Both the position numbers and the translations under genes were made by a program. The notes under the pieces are model-generated. The model was not told the origin of the DNA. It made no database searches and was given only the letters and a program-made list of their open reading frames with translations. 64,000 nucleotides of DNA from Alkalicoccus luteus. GTDB taxonomy: Bacteria > Bacillota > Bacilli > Bacillales > Salisediminibacteriaceae. This document shows, piece after piece, positions 26,018-35,026 of the stretch (within the stretch, counting starts at the first letter, position 1; every line of letters starts with the position of its first letter). Location: contig NZ_JAATHJ010000005.1 of assembly GCF_012034335.1 (NCBI RefSeq), positions 1 through 64,000 on the forward strand. Direction: 5' to 3'.

Positions 26018-26054
26018 ATAAAAGCCGGACGCCTTGTTTTCAGCGCCCGGGTGC
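26018..26054 (-). terminator. Terminator after the two-component system
   Basis: The minus-strand stem ccgggcgc / gcgtccgg (one G-T pair) is followed by 'cttttattt'. Confidence 0.7.
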
Positions 26055-26069
26055 GTGCTATGTTCTGAC

Positions 26070-27596
26070 TCAGTCTTTATCCGGTTCAGATACGAGTTGC
26101 TGTTGTTTTTTCTCCTGCCGGTATTCTCTCGGAGACGTTCCAGTCTGCCGGCGAAATGCTTTACTGAAGTAATTAGGGTCGTGATAGCCGACAGCAAAGC
26201 AAATTTCCTTGAGCGGCATCGCAGATACGGCAAGAAGCTCCTTTGCTTTCTCAATTCGGATAGCAGAAAGGTGTTCGATAAACGTCGAGCCGGTCACCTC
26301 CTTGAAGCGCCTGCTCACATAGGCAGGGGAGAGGTGGACATAGCTTGAAACAGATTCCAGTGTTACGTCCTCCATATAATGCCGGTGCAGATAGTCGATT
26401 AACACAGGGACCGTCTCTGATTCCAGCTCCTGAAGCTGCATAGCACGCTCATGCACCCAGCTCATCAGCACCCGTTCCAGATAATCAGCTGCCTCAGCCG
26501 GTTCTTCAGGGACGGGTTCACGGTCCCAGGCAAATACCGGATCGCCGCTGCGCGAGCATACGACGAGCAGCTCCTCCATTAAATATGGCACTGGAGTGGA
26601 AGCAGAAACCCTTAATTCCTTCGTGAAATCGGCGATCAGCGTCTCAGCTTCTTTTAGTCTCCCAAGCCTGAACAATTCAGCAAGTTTTTCTTCCGGTAGA
26701 ATCGCCGGCCGGTCGTCATATGCAGGAACCGATGTTGTAATTGCATAATCACGTTTTCCAGAAGAAGCTTTCCGTCGCGCTTCTTTAATTGATGAAGGAG
26801 CAGAGTCGAGGTCTGCCTGCACGCTGCTCATACCGGCGCGGACTGCCAGCTGCTCATCCTCGCACCGCCTGCAGATCCGTTCCCACAGCTCGCGGGCTGT
26901 GCGTCCGGGTTCAGCCCCAGGCTCTGTGGCATAAACCAGAACTGTAATAAAGGGAGGAGACATTGGACCATTTAACGCCCGTGATGTCGCAAACACCTCC
27001 TGCTGAACGAGACCGTATACGCTGCGGATCGAGTCGGAGCGGATCACGAGTGCACAGATGGATACAGCAGATTCACCGGTAATGTCGAAAAGAGCTTCAT
27101 CAAACGGTTTTTCGAGCCGGTCTTCTGCAACAGAGGCAGTGAATTCAGTTGCAGCCAGCCGCTGCACTTGCTCCTGACGATCTCGAAGCTCCAGATGATC
27201 CATACGTCTTTTTCGATCCTTTTCACGTGTGGCTGTGACTTCCTGCAGAGTCTCATAAAGCTCGGACTCATCGTATGGCTTCAGCAAATACTGCTGAACA
27301 CCGAGAGAGATCGCTTTTTTAGCATAAGAAAACGTGTCGAAAGCGGACATAATGATAAAACTGATATGGGGCTGTGTCTGCCGGATCGCTTCGATTGTCT
27401 GCAGGCCGTCCATGCCGGGAAGGCGGATATCCATCGAGACGATATCCGGATGCAGCTCCTCAGCGAGCTGGAGTGCCTGCCGTCCGGATGACGCTTCACC
27501 GGCGATTTCAATTTGCGGAAACTGCTTTTCTATCATTTGCCGGAGTGCCTGCCGCTCCAGCAGTTCATCTTCCACCAGCAGCATGCGGTGTTTCAT
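26070..27596 (-). CDS. YesN-type response regulator (REC plus AraC HTH)
   Basis: A 508-residue transcriptional regulator. The N-terminal receiver has the acidic VEDE pair and the phosphoacceptor Asp56 in DIVSMDIRLPG. The conserved lysine is in QYLLKPYDE. A long middle region (about 130-400) is followed by two AraC helix-turn-helix motifs at the C terminus (IRIEKAKELLAVSAMPLKEICFAVGYHDPNYFSKAFRRQTG). Such regulators activate sugar ABC transporters. Its start overlaps the kinase end by 32 bases. Confidence 0.92.
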   Translation of the reverse strand: MKHRMLLVEDELLERQALRQMIEKQFPQIEIAGEASSGRQALQLAEELHPDIVSMDIRLPGMDGLQTIEAIRQTQPHISFIIMSAFDTFSYAKKAISLGVQQYLLKPYDESELYETLQEVTATREKDRKRRMDHLELRDRQEQVQRLAATEFTASVAEDRLEKPFDEALFDITGESAVSICALVIRSDSIRSVYGLVQQEVFATSRALNGPMSPPFITVLVYATEPGAEPGRTARELWERICRRCEDEQLAVRAGMSSVQADLDSAPSSIKEARRKASSGKRDYAITTSVPAYDDRPAILPEEKLAELFRLGRLKEAETLIADFTKELRVSASTPVPYLMEELLVVCSRSGDPVFAWDREPVPEEPAEAADYLERVLMSWVHERAMQLQELESETVPVLIDYLHRHYMEDVTLESVSSYVHLSPAYVSRRFKEVTGSTFIEHLSAIRIEKAKELLAVSAMPLKEICFAVGYHDPNYFSKAFRRQTGTSPREYRQEKKQQQLVSEPDKD

Positions 27597-29067
27597 CGCG
27601 GATCACTCCTTTCGGCTCCATCGGGATGAAAAGCGTCACAGCTGTTCCACTACCCGGCTCCGATTCAATCGAGACTAAATCAGGCTGATCAAATAAAAGC
27701 TGAAGTCGTTTTTGCACATTCACGAGTCCGATTCCGGTTAAATGTCCGTTAGGAGCTGTGCTGCCGCTGTCTGCATAGGCAGCACGCTCCACCGCTTCCT
27801 CACTCATGCCGATCCCCGTATCGCGCACGGTGACGGCGACACCCATTTCCGTGTCCTCTGCTGTAATATAAATACTGCCGCCTTCCTCAAGCGGATCGAG
27901 TCCATGTATAAACGCATTTTCGATGAGCGGCTGCAACGTTAAGACCGGCAGTCGCAGGTCGAGGCGATCGGTTCGAATGTCGACCTCGACTGAAACACGT
28001 TCACCGAATCGTGCCCGCTGAATATCAGCGTATTTTTGGATGTGCTCGAGCTCTTCAGCTAGAGTAACCCTGGATTCAATCGGCTTCAGGTTATACCGCA
28101 GAAGCTTGGAGATCGCAACGATCAGCTTGCTCGTACCGCCGGCGCCTTCGACGTATGCCATCTTCGCTGTCGTATTCAGCGTATTAAACAGAAAATGCGG
28201 ATTCATTTGATTCTGAAGAGATTTGAGCTCCATTTCCTTGAGCAGCCGAAGTGTCTGCACCTGCTCGATTTCATTGTCCTTCACGATGCGTTCGAGACGG
28301 GCTCTTTCTTTCATTTCACCGATCAGCTGCTGCAGGTTATGCTTCATCTGGTTAAAGGTCGCACTTAGCACTCCGACTTCATCGTTCGTTACTTGTATAT
28401 CCTCTACCGTAAAATTTCCGGCAGATATTTCATTCGACTGATGAATGAGCTTTCGGACCGGACGTAAAATACGTTTCGACATGAAATAGGTGAATACGAT
28501 ACTCGAGAGAAACAGAATTCCCGCACCGTTCAAGGCAAGCGTCAGCTGCGATTCCCGCTCTTCGAGTGCTGCTGCGTGCATATCGTGGTAATCATGCAGT
28601 TCAGCATTTATGAGCTGAAGCGTCGTATCATTCAACCAGGAAGCGACTTTTTCTGCCTCATCCCGGTGGAGCAGGTGCATGCCTGTTTCCTGGTTTCGCT
28701 GTGTAATGACAGCTGCGTTCATCTCATGATTGAAATACGCAAGCATATGGTAGTAATTTTTATATAAAGAGGAATCGTGCTCTTCCGGCATAATTATTGT
28801 AAAAAGCGTTCGGGACTGCTCCAGTGCCTCCTGGCTTTCGCGAAGAGCGTCAAGCTGAGGTTCTGTCTGCAGCAGCAAATACTGCTCAAAATGTCTTCCG
28901 GCCTCTGATGTGTGCTGGGAAATTTCATTTAAGACGAGAAACCGGTCCAGTATATCGTCGTACTGCTCCGAGGTTGCTTTGCCGCTCGAATACAAGTACC
29001 ACGAGATTGCTCCCATTGCACATAGCACCACCACAAAAAACACCATGAACTTCTGATGAATACGCAT
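27565..29067 (-). CDS. YesM-type sensor histidine kinase
   Basis: A 500-residue membrane kinase. The first helix (about 8-27) and the second (about 175-197) frame an extracellular helical sensor. A HAMP domain follows (RILRPVRKLIHQSNEIS). The phosphoacceptor histidine is in QNQMNPHFLFNTLN, the YesM/LytS-type H-box. ATP-binding motifs are PLIENAFIHG (N box) and VRDTGIGMS (G1), with a later GIGLVNVQKRL. The ATG at 29067 fits the SD better than the one at 29076. It presumably senses a sugar or its binding protein and signals to the overlapping response regulator. Confidence 0.92.
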   Translation of the reverse strand: MRIHQKFMVFFVVVLCAMGAISWYLYSSGKATSEQYDDILDRFLVLNEISQHTSEAGRHFEQYLLLQTEPQLDALRESQEALEQSRTLFTIIMPEEHDSSLYKNYYHMLAYFNHEMNAAVITQRNQETGMHLLHRDEAEKVASWLNDTTLQLINAELHDYHDMHAAALEERESQLTLALNGAGILFLSSIVFTYFMSKRILRPVRKLIHQSNEISAGNFTVEDIQVTNDEVGVLSATFNQMKHNLQQLIGEMKERARLERIVKDNEIEQVQTLRLLKEMELKSLQNQMNPHFLFNTLNTTAKMAYVEGAGGTSKLIVAISKLLRYNLKPIESRVTLAEELEHIQKYADIQRARFGERVSVEVDIRTDRLDLRLPVLTLQPLIENAFIHGLDPLEEGGSIYITAEDTEMGVAVTVRDTGIGMSEEAVERAAYADSGSTAPNGHLTGIGLVNVQKRLQLLFDQPDLVSIESEPGSGTAVTLFIPMEPKGVIRDETPHAAGGR

Positions 29068-29093
29068 GCTGTTCATCCCCTTTCCGGTAAATC

Positions 29094-29107
29094 CGAAAGC
29101 GTTTTCA
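29094..29107 (-). promoter_or_regulatory. cre-like site before the two-component system
   Basis: TGAAAACGCTTTCG on the minus strand matches the CcpA cre consensus except for the last base. It is about 25 bases upstream of the kinase start and 135 bases upstream of the divergent GH65 gene, so it may affect either. Confidence 0.6.
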
Positions 29108-29241
29108 ATCTGTATAGCGGATAAAAGGAAGGATGCCCAGCACCTTTGAAAAAACAGCTTTCCGTAATGTCAGCAGTCTGATAAAATGCGTATATGAAAA
29201 CCTTTTCATGACCACGTACAAATGAATGGAGGATGGGTGCT

Positions 29242-31494
29242 ATGAGCTGGCAGCTGGTAAACAATGACCGCAGGGAAGAACAGCTACTCGTCAATGAAAG
29301 TCTTTTCGCTCTCGGCAACGGATTTCTCGGAATCCGAGGAAACTTTGAAGAAGGATACGTACACAGCAATAAGTCTGTCAGAGGCACGTATATCAACGCT
29401 TTTCATGACATTACGGATATCACCTACGGAGAAAAGCTGTACGCATTTCCGGAAACGCAGCAGAAGCTGTTAAATGTCATCGACAGTCAGACGATCCTGA
29501 TTTCGATAAACGGACGGCGGGTGGCAGCTGGAGAAGAAGTCCAGATGGAGCGTACGCTTGATATGGCGAGGGGTCAATCTGTCCGTAAGCTCAGCTGGAC
29601 GGATCAAGAAGCAGGCCAAACGATAGTCACATTCAGACGCCTCGTTTCATTTACGATGAAGGAACTGTTTGCGCAGCAAGTGGAGATCGAAACAGAGCGG
29701 GAAGCTTCGGTTCAAATCAGCACCGTCGTTAACGGAGATGTGTCAAACTTTTCTGATCCGGATGATCCGCGTGTTGCAAGCGGACACGCGAAACGGCTGA
29801 CGGTCGAGCAGACAGATGCAGGAGACATGCTTTCGGTAACGTGCCGGACGTATGAAAGCAACCTTTCTGTGCACTGCTCTGCTAAATCAGCGCTCAGTAC
29901 GGCTGCGGAGCGGAAGGTATCTACGGAAGCAGGACGGGCAAAGGAAACGTACACGTTTACGTCATCAGGTAAAACGGTGCTGACGAGATGGAGCGTCTAC
30001 ACCGATACGTACCGTCACGGGGAACAGCTTACCAATCAGGCAGCACAGCTTTTACAAGCCTGCACGTCGTTTGAAGAAACGGCAGAGGCACAGGAAGCGT
30101 ATCTTCAACAATTTTGGAGCGACTCGCTGCTGGAGATCGACGGGGATCCCGACCTGCAGCAGGGCATCCGATTCAATTTGTTCCATCTACTCCAGTCGGC
30201 AGGACGTGATGCGGTCAGCAACATACCTGCTAAAGGGTTGTCCGGAGAAGGCTATGAGGGACATTATTTCTGGGATACTGAAATTTATATGTTTCCGTTC
30301 TTCCTTATGACGCGGCCGGATACGGCACGTCAGCTGTTAAAATATCGATTCTCATTGCTTGAGGCAGCGAAGATAAGAGCCAAAGAAGTCGGTCATACGA
30401 AGGGAGCTCTGTTTCCGTGGCGTACGATATCGGGTGGAGAGTGCTCAGCCTTTTTCCCGGCGGGAACCGCACAGTATCACATAAGCGCAGACATCGCCTA
30501 CAGCTTTATCCAGTATTATCTCGTCACAGAAGAGCAGGCTTTCTTAACGGACTACCTGACAGAGCTGCTGACGGAAACGGCGAGGCTGTGGATGGATACG
30601 GGCCATATGAAGGACGGCCAGTTCCGGATTGACGATGTAACAGGCCCGGATGAATATACGTGTATCGTCAACAATAACTTTTATACAAATGCCATGGCCC
30701 AGTACAACCTGAACTGGGCGGCCGCATGCTGGGAACTGCTCGAGGAGAAGGATGCCGAAGCGCTTCGCGGCAGGCTGCAGCTGGAAGAGGGGGAAGCTGC
30801 TTCTTGGAAAAAAGCAGCAGAACACATGTATCTTCCTTATGATGAAAAGCTCAGGATTCATGCACAAGATGATACGTTTTTACAGAAAAAAGTGTGGGAT
30901 TTGGCATCGACGCCTAAGGAGAAATTTCCGCTGCTGCTGAACTATCATCCGCTTACGCTTTACCGCTATCAAGTGTGTAAACAAGCAGATACGGTTCTGG
31001 CCCATTTTTTGCTGGAGGATACCGCCGACGAGGAGACGATGAAGCGGTCATACGATTATTATGAGAAGGTAACGACGCATGATTCGTCGCTTTCATACTG
31101 CGTATTCAGTATGATGGCAGCCCGCCATGGAGACGTAGAGAAGGCGTACCGGTATTTTATTGAAACAGCACGACTCGATATCGATAATACGCATCAGAAC
31201 ACGAAGGACGGACTTCATCTTGCTAACATGGGAGGCACATGGCTCGCACTCGTTTATGGCTTTGCAGGCATGCGAATTAAAGCAAGCGGACTCTTATTCC
31301 GGCCGGTGCTGCCAAAGGCGTGGAAGTCGATGTCGTTCCGGATCCGCTGGAGAAATGCGCTGCTCGAAGTCCGCCTTGATAAGGACAAGGTCCGTTATGA
31401 GGCGCTTGATGGCACCCTCACATTCCGTCATCATGAGGACACGATCAGCCTGAAAGAAGGGGAGTTCAAGGAGATACCTTTGCACGAGGGCTGA
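29242..31494 (+). CDS. GH65 disaccharide phosphorylase (kojibiose/trehalose/maltose/glucosylglycerol type)
   Basis: A 750-residue cytoplasmic phosphorylase that splits an alpha-glucoside with phosphate, releasing beta-glucose 1-phosphate. The GH65 order is complete: N-terminal beta-sandwich (LLVNESLFALGNGFLGIRGNFEE), a linker, and an (alpha/alpha)6 barrel with FWDTEIYMFPFF. The general acid is in TGPDEYT (Glu471). Phosphate-site segments are QVCKQADTVL and GLHLANMGGTW. A C-terminal beta-sheet completes it. The HLANM-GTW form is closest in my memory to kojibiose-type enzymes, but the exact substrate is not decided. The ATG at 29242 has a proper SD. No beta-phosphoglucomutase gene is adjacent. 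Confidence 0.88.
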   Translation: MSWQLVNNDRREEQLLVNESLFALGNGFLGIRGNFEEGYVHSNKSVRGTYINAFHDITDITYGEKLYAFPETQQKLLNVIDSQTILISINGRRVAAGEEVQMERTLDMARGQSVRKLSWTDQEAGQTIVTFRRLVSFTMKELFAQQVEIETEREASVQISTVVNGDVSNFSDPDDPRVASGHAKRLTVEQTDAGDMLSVTCRTYESNLSVHCSAKSALSTAAERKVSTEAGRAKETYTFTSSGKTVLTRWSVYTDTYRHGEQLTNQAAQLLQACTSFEETAEAQEAYLQQFWSDSLLEIDGDPDLQQGIRFNLFHLLQSAGRDAVSNIPAKGLSGEGYEGHYFWDTEIYMFPFFLMTRPDTARQLLKYRFSLLEAAKIRAKEVGHTKGALFPWRTISGGECSAFFPAGTAQYHISADIAYSFIQYYLVTEEQAFLTDYLTELLTETARLWMDTGHMKDGQFRIDDVTGPDEYTCIVNNNFYTNAMAQYNLNWAAACWELLEEKDAEALRGRLQLEEGEAASWKKAAEHMYLPYDEKLRIHAQDDTFLQKKVWDLASTPKEKFPLLLNYHPLTLYRYQVCKQADTVLAHFLLEDTADEETMKRSYDYYEKVTTHDSSLSYCVFSMMAARHGDVEKAYRYFIETARLDIDNTHQNTKDGLHLANMGGTWLALVYGFAGMRIKASGLLFRPVLPKAWKSMSFRIRWRNALLEVRLDKDKVRYEALDGTLTFRHHEDTISLKEGEFKEIPLHEG

Positions 31495-31519
31495 GCCTTA
31501 AGAACGGTTACAACATAAA

Positions 31520-31549
31520 AAAAGGAGCCGGCAGCTGCCGGCTCCTTTT
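31520..31549. terminator. Terminator on the left of repeat copy B
   Basis: A perfect 30-base palindrome aaaaggagccggcag / ctgccggctcctttt serves the GH65 gene. The same core recurs at 32286-32317 on the other side of the repeat element, with one base changed. Confidence 0.92.
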
Positions 31550-32285
31550 CCGTATTGTGGATATAGTCATTTTAAGTGAATATCGTTGCATCTGCCTGTA
31601 TCTGCGGACACTCGCTTTCCGGAGGGAACGGGCTCGGCTTTCCCTCCTGCTGTCCGCCGGATCTTCGCCTCGTTGTGATCCTCCCGGAGTCGAGATCCTT
31701 CGATGTCGGCAGCTGTCAGTGCGTTTCACGTGCCTGGTTAGGACTGCACGATCGGCTTCCCTACGAATAGAATCTTTCCGATGAAACGTTTCGATGTTAA
31801 ATAAGGATGCCAGACCTTCACAGAATTCATGATAAACGTAAAAAAGCAGTCGCGTCTGCCTCGTGTGACGTTGTTTTCCAAGAAGCAGAGCCGTTTCCCC
31901 GATGTGTCCGGCGGAGACGCCAGTGGAAGCCGCGCAGCCTGAAGATTCCGTGCCGTTCAGATCTGCGAACGGCATCAACGCACGAGCGGAGCCGGACTGG
32001 GTCTTGAAGGCTTCTTGTAAGAAGCCTGTGTCCGAGTGAAGCCTCATAGCCGTTCGATCCTGAACGGCATGAAAAGCGCGTGCGGAGCCGGACCGGGTCT
32101 TAAAGGCTTCTCGTGAGAAGCCTGAGTCCGAGTGAAGCCGCGCTATCCTAAGTGCCTCTCTTCCCTTCATACAGGGATCACCCTGAGAAATAGCTTAAGG
32201 CAAGCCCACGGCAGGCTCGGTAAACAGAGGGGAAATACAATCAATCGAATAATCATGTAAACAAGTTGACTTTATCAACAGCCTG
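31550..32285 (+). repeat. Terminator-nested repeat, copy B (736 bp)
   Basis: The longest copy. Its right end gactttatcaacagcctg matches copies A and C; its left end (ccgtattgtggatatagtc) is a degenerate form of cagagtgttgataaattc. Shared internal blocks include 'gttgcatctgcctg', 'ctttccggagggaacggg', 'gtttccccgatgtgtccggc' and 'cagaggggaaatacaa'. Between 31952 and 32145 it carries two tandem copies of a 97-bp module, each starting with an inverted repeat (gccgttc...gaacggc) and containing a ggcttctt/aagaagcc-type hairpin. Both element ends touch terminator hairpins of the same sequence. An open frame on the minus strand exists but is not conserved in copy C. Confidence 0.9.
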
Positions 32286-32317
32286 AAAAAGGAGCCGGCA
32301 GCTGGCGGCTCCTTTTT
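32286..32317. terminator. Terminator on the right of repeat copy B
   Basis: aaaaaggagccggcag followed by ctggcggctccttttt; the core equals the left hairpin except one base that produces a mismatch. It can terminate transcription entering from the element, and on the minus strand it lies beyond the HAD gene end. Confidence 0.88.
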
Positions 32318-32382
32318 CCTTTTGTTATCTAGATTAACGGTTGAACAGGAGGGCTGTTGCAACTCCTAATCATGTTAAATGA

Positions 32383-33174
32383 TCAGGGCCTCATTGGCAG
32401 AAGGTCAAGCAGCTCCGGCAGTGATTTAATTTCATGATCCGTGCTGATGCCTTCAGGAAGCTGATCGGCTTCCCGGTTCAGCCAGACGGACCTGATTCCG
32501 GCCCGATTGGCGCCGAGTATATCGGTTTTTGGATTATCGCCGACCATCCACGTCTGCTCAGGAGAAGTACCGGATTTTTTCAGGGCATGTTCGAAAATAG
32601 TGACGTCTGGTTTTCCCTTTCCAAATTCTCCTGAAATAATAACATGATCAAAAAGAGGGGCAATTTCCGGCGTGATCTCAAGCTTCGTCTGCTGCAGCTG
32701 AGGTGAGCCGTTTGTCAGCAGGACGAGAATAAATCGGTCCTGAAGCTGCCTGACAACATCTAAAGCATCGTCAAACAAAACCGGTGAGCGGCGTCGCGCA
32801 TCGATAAACGTCTCCACTAACACGCTGGCGGCATCCGGTTCGTGGATGTTCTGTGCAGCGAGTGCTTCTTTCCATACGCTCAGCTGATAGTCACGTATCA
32901 TCGCAGCCATTTTCTTAAAGTCGGTGCCTTCATCCTCGAACTTTCCCCAGAGTCCTTCAAACGGATTAATGCCGATCATCTGCGTAAAGGCATATGTATC
33001 GTAGCTTGCATACAAAGATCTCGCCGCCTGGCGGGCATCTGTCTCCAGCTGCGCAGCGTCAGCCTGGAACAATTCCTGCGCTTTCCGGCACGTTTCGTCA
33101 AATGCCAGCTGAATGCTTTTTTTATCCCATAGTATGGTGTCATCCAAATCAAAAAAAACGGCTTGTTTCATCAT
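32383..33174 (-). CDS. HAD family hydrolase (subfamily IA)
   Basis: A 263-residue phosphatase-type HAD protein. Motif I is VFFDLDDTILWD, motif II LLTNGSPQ, the conserved lysine is in EFGKGKPDVTIF and motif IV is WMVGDNPKTDILGANRAG. A large helical cap covers about residues 20-115. It is similar to YjjG/YsdB-like nucleotidase-type HADs but the substrate is unknown. It is monocistronic and divergent from the MetY-like gene. Confidence 0.8.
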   Translation of the reverse strand: MMKQAVFFDLDDTILWDKKSIQLAFDETCRKAQELFQADAAQLETDARQAARSLYASYDTYAFTQMIGINPFEGLWGKFEDEGTDFKKMAAMIRDYQLSVWKEALAAQNIHEPDAASVLVETFIDARRRSPVLFDDALDVVRQLQDRFILVLLTNGSPQLQQTKLEITPEIAPLFDHVIISGEFGKGKPDVTIFEHALKKSGTSPEQTWMVGDNPKTDILGANRAGIRSVWLNREADQLPEGISTDHEIKSLPELLDLLPMRP

Positions 33175-33341
33175 CAGATCTCCTTATCATCTTGTTTTTA
33201 TTGTGATGTCATCTAGTTTAGCGAAGGAATCCTTTTCTGTAAAATGTGAATTTACACAATATTTGACCGCTGAGAGCAGGAGACCGCCTGCAGGAAATCG
33301 AAATAGTGACAGTCATTCTATAACAGGAGGCTCGATAACTG

Positions 33342-34979
33342 ATGGGAAAACGAATTGATGAGCAAGGATTGTTTACACAGCTGCTGCATGCAGGACAAGT
33401 GCCGGATCCGGCGACGGGATCAAGGGCCGTGCCGATTTATCAAACAACCTCTTATTTGTTTGAGGATTCTGAGCATGCAGAGCGGTTGTTTTCACTAGCT
33501 GAACCGGGCAATATTTACAGCCGTATTATGAACCCGACGGTAGATGCATTTGAAAAACGCATGGCGATTTTGGAGGACGGGGTAGGAGCGCTCGGTTTGT
33601 CATCTGGAATGGCGGCGATTACGATGACGATTATGAACATCGCGCACAGCGGCGACCACATTGTAGCGGCTTCCCACCTTTACGGTGGAACGTATAATTT
33701 GTTTTCGATGACGCTTCCAAAGTACGGCATTGACGTAACGTTCGTTGATATAACCAATCCGGATGAAGTTGCCGGTGCGATTCAGGACAACACGAAAGCT
33801 GTTTTCGGGGAGACGATCGGTAATCCCGGGCTGCACGTGCTTGATTTCCATACAATTTCGGATGTAGCTCATGAGCACGGGATTCCGCTTATTGTCGACA
33901 GCACGTTCGCATCGCCAGCTGTCTGCAGGCCGCTCCAGCACGGTGCAGATATCGTGATCCATTCGGCTACCAAGTGGATCGGCGGTCATGGAACGACGAT
34001 CGGCGGTGTCGTCGTGGACGGAGGGCGATTTGAGTGGAGCAAGGAGAAATTCCCTCATTTTCATGAGCCGGATCAAAGTTACAACGGACTTGTCTTTTCT
34101 GATCTTGGTGACATGGCTTTCATTTTAAAGCTTCGCGTGCAGCTGCTACGTGATATCGGAGCCTCGTTAAGCCCGCAAAATGCGTTCCTGCTACTGCAGG
34201 GACTGGAAACTCTGTCTCTTCGTATGCAGCGTCACCAGGCGAATGCGCTGGCGGTGGCAAAACGACTGGAATCTCATCCGGCCGTCAACTGGGTCAAGTA
34301 TCCGGGACTGGAAGGTCACCCCGCGCATGATCTGGCAGGCAAGTACCTCGACGGGGGTTACGGCGGAATTGTAAACTTCGGAATTGACGGCGGTGTTGAC
34401 GCCGGGAGGGAACTGATCCGTCACGTGTCACTCTGGTCTCACGTGGCAAATGTCGGGGACGCCAAAAGCCTGATCATCCATCCGGCCTCAACGACGCATC
34501 TTCAGCTGAACGAAGAAGATCAGCAGCGTTCCGGCGTCACGCCTGACATGGTTCGACTTTCTGTCGGCCTGGAAGACGTGGAAGATTTGTTTGCTGACCT
34601 TGATTATGCCCTTGCCCAGGCCACCGGACAAGAAGGGCCGGAGGTTGAAGAGGACCTTTACGGGGAAGCGGTGCGGGCAGCAGTCGCTTATACCGAAGAA
34701 GGTCCGCGCCGTAAGCACCTGGTCAGCCTGTCATCGGCTGTCCAGTCAACAAAGAAGTGGGAGCGCATCGGCTACAGGGTGAGCAGGGCCGTCGATGAAA
34801 CGTCGCTCAAAGAGTTGGAGGGGCAGGAGATTGATTACGTGTACGCCCCTGAGAACAGTCAAGAACTGCTTGAAAAAGCCGTTCGACTGCTGAAGCCAAA
34901 AGGTATTATTCACGAAGGGCAGTCGACGCTGAATTCTCAGCTTCCTCCGGAAATGCTTTCCTTTCTCGACAGGAAATAG
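33342..34979 (+). CDS. metY: O-acetylhomoserine sulfhydrylase-type PLP enzyme with C-terminal extension
   Basis: Forms homocysteine from O-acetylhomoserine and sulfide. The first 430 residues are a normal Met[57 protein letters not shown] (PLP lysine in SATKW) and [11 protein letters not shown] further segment of about 110 residues (430-545) follows, with [21 protein letters not shown], a [24 protein letters not shown] stretch and a [13 protein letters not shown] end. It resembles a small Rossmann-like or CoA-binding-type regulatory domain. Usual members stop near 430. No SAM riboswitch is recognisable upstream. Confidence 0.85.
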   Translation: MGKRIDEQGLFTQLLHAGQVPDPATGSRAVPIYQTTSYLFEDSEHAERLFSLAEPGNIYSRIMNPTVDAFEKRMAILEDGVGALGLSSGMAAITMTIMNIAHSGDHIVAASHLYGGTYNLFSMTLPKYGIDVTFVDITNPDEVAGAIQDNTKAVFGETIGNPGLHVLDFHTISDVAHEHGIPLIVDSTFASPAVCRPLQHGADIVIHSATKWIGGHGTTIGGVVVDGGRFEWSKEKFPHFHEPDQSYNGLVFSDLGDMAFILKLRVQLLRDIGASLSPQNAFLLLQGLETLSLRMQRHQANALAVAKRLESHPAVNWVKYPGLEGHPAHDLAGKYLDGGYGGIVNFGIDGGVDAGRELIRHVSLWSHVANVGDAKSLIIHPASTTHLQLNEEDQQRSGVTPDMVRLSVGLEDVEDLFADLDYALAQATGQEGPEVEEDLYGEAVRAAVAYTEEGPRRKHLVSLSSAVQSTKKWERIGYRVSRAVDETSLKELEGQEIDYVYAPENSQELLEKAVRLLKPKGIIHEGQSTLNSQLPPEMLSFLDRK

Positions 34980-34982
34980 CAG

Positions 34983-35021
34983 AACCCCCCTCGCTCCTGT
35001 ATAATCAGGCGTGAGGGGGGT
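34983..35021 (+). terminator. Terminator whose 3' arm overlaps the next gene's SD
   Basis: The stem acccccctcgc / gtgaggggggt has a loop of about 17 bases. The G-rich 3' arm is also the only candidate ribosome binding site for the ATG at 35027, so folding could block both transcription and translation of the next gene. Confidence 0.7.
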
Positions 35022-35026
35022 CTTAT

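Noticed and set aside
31508-32170. Open frame of 220 codons on the minus strand across repeat copy B
   Set aside because: It runs through a terminator hairpin and the tandem modules, has no good SD, and the frame is not kept in copy C. The repetitive peptide only mirrors the DNA repeats.
31550-32285. Group II intron or OLE-type large RNA as explanation of the repeats
   Set aside because: No intron domain V/VI-like end or reverse transcriptase is seen, and OLE RNA is normally single copy with a partner gene. Terminal inverted repeats and flanking duplications favour a transposon-like element.
32326-32382. Second element end near 'ggagggctgttgcaactcc'
   Set aside because: The ggctgttg string resembles the repeat terminus, but no other part of the element or matching hairpin is present; it is probably chance or a very old remnant.
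33180-33341. Possible SAM riboswitch before the MetY-like gene
   Set aside because: The S-box core blocks seen before metK are absent; only a short AT-rich promoter-like region and an SD are present.
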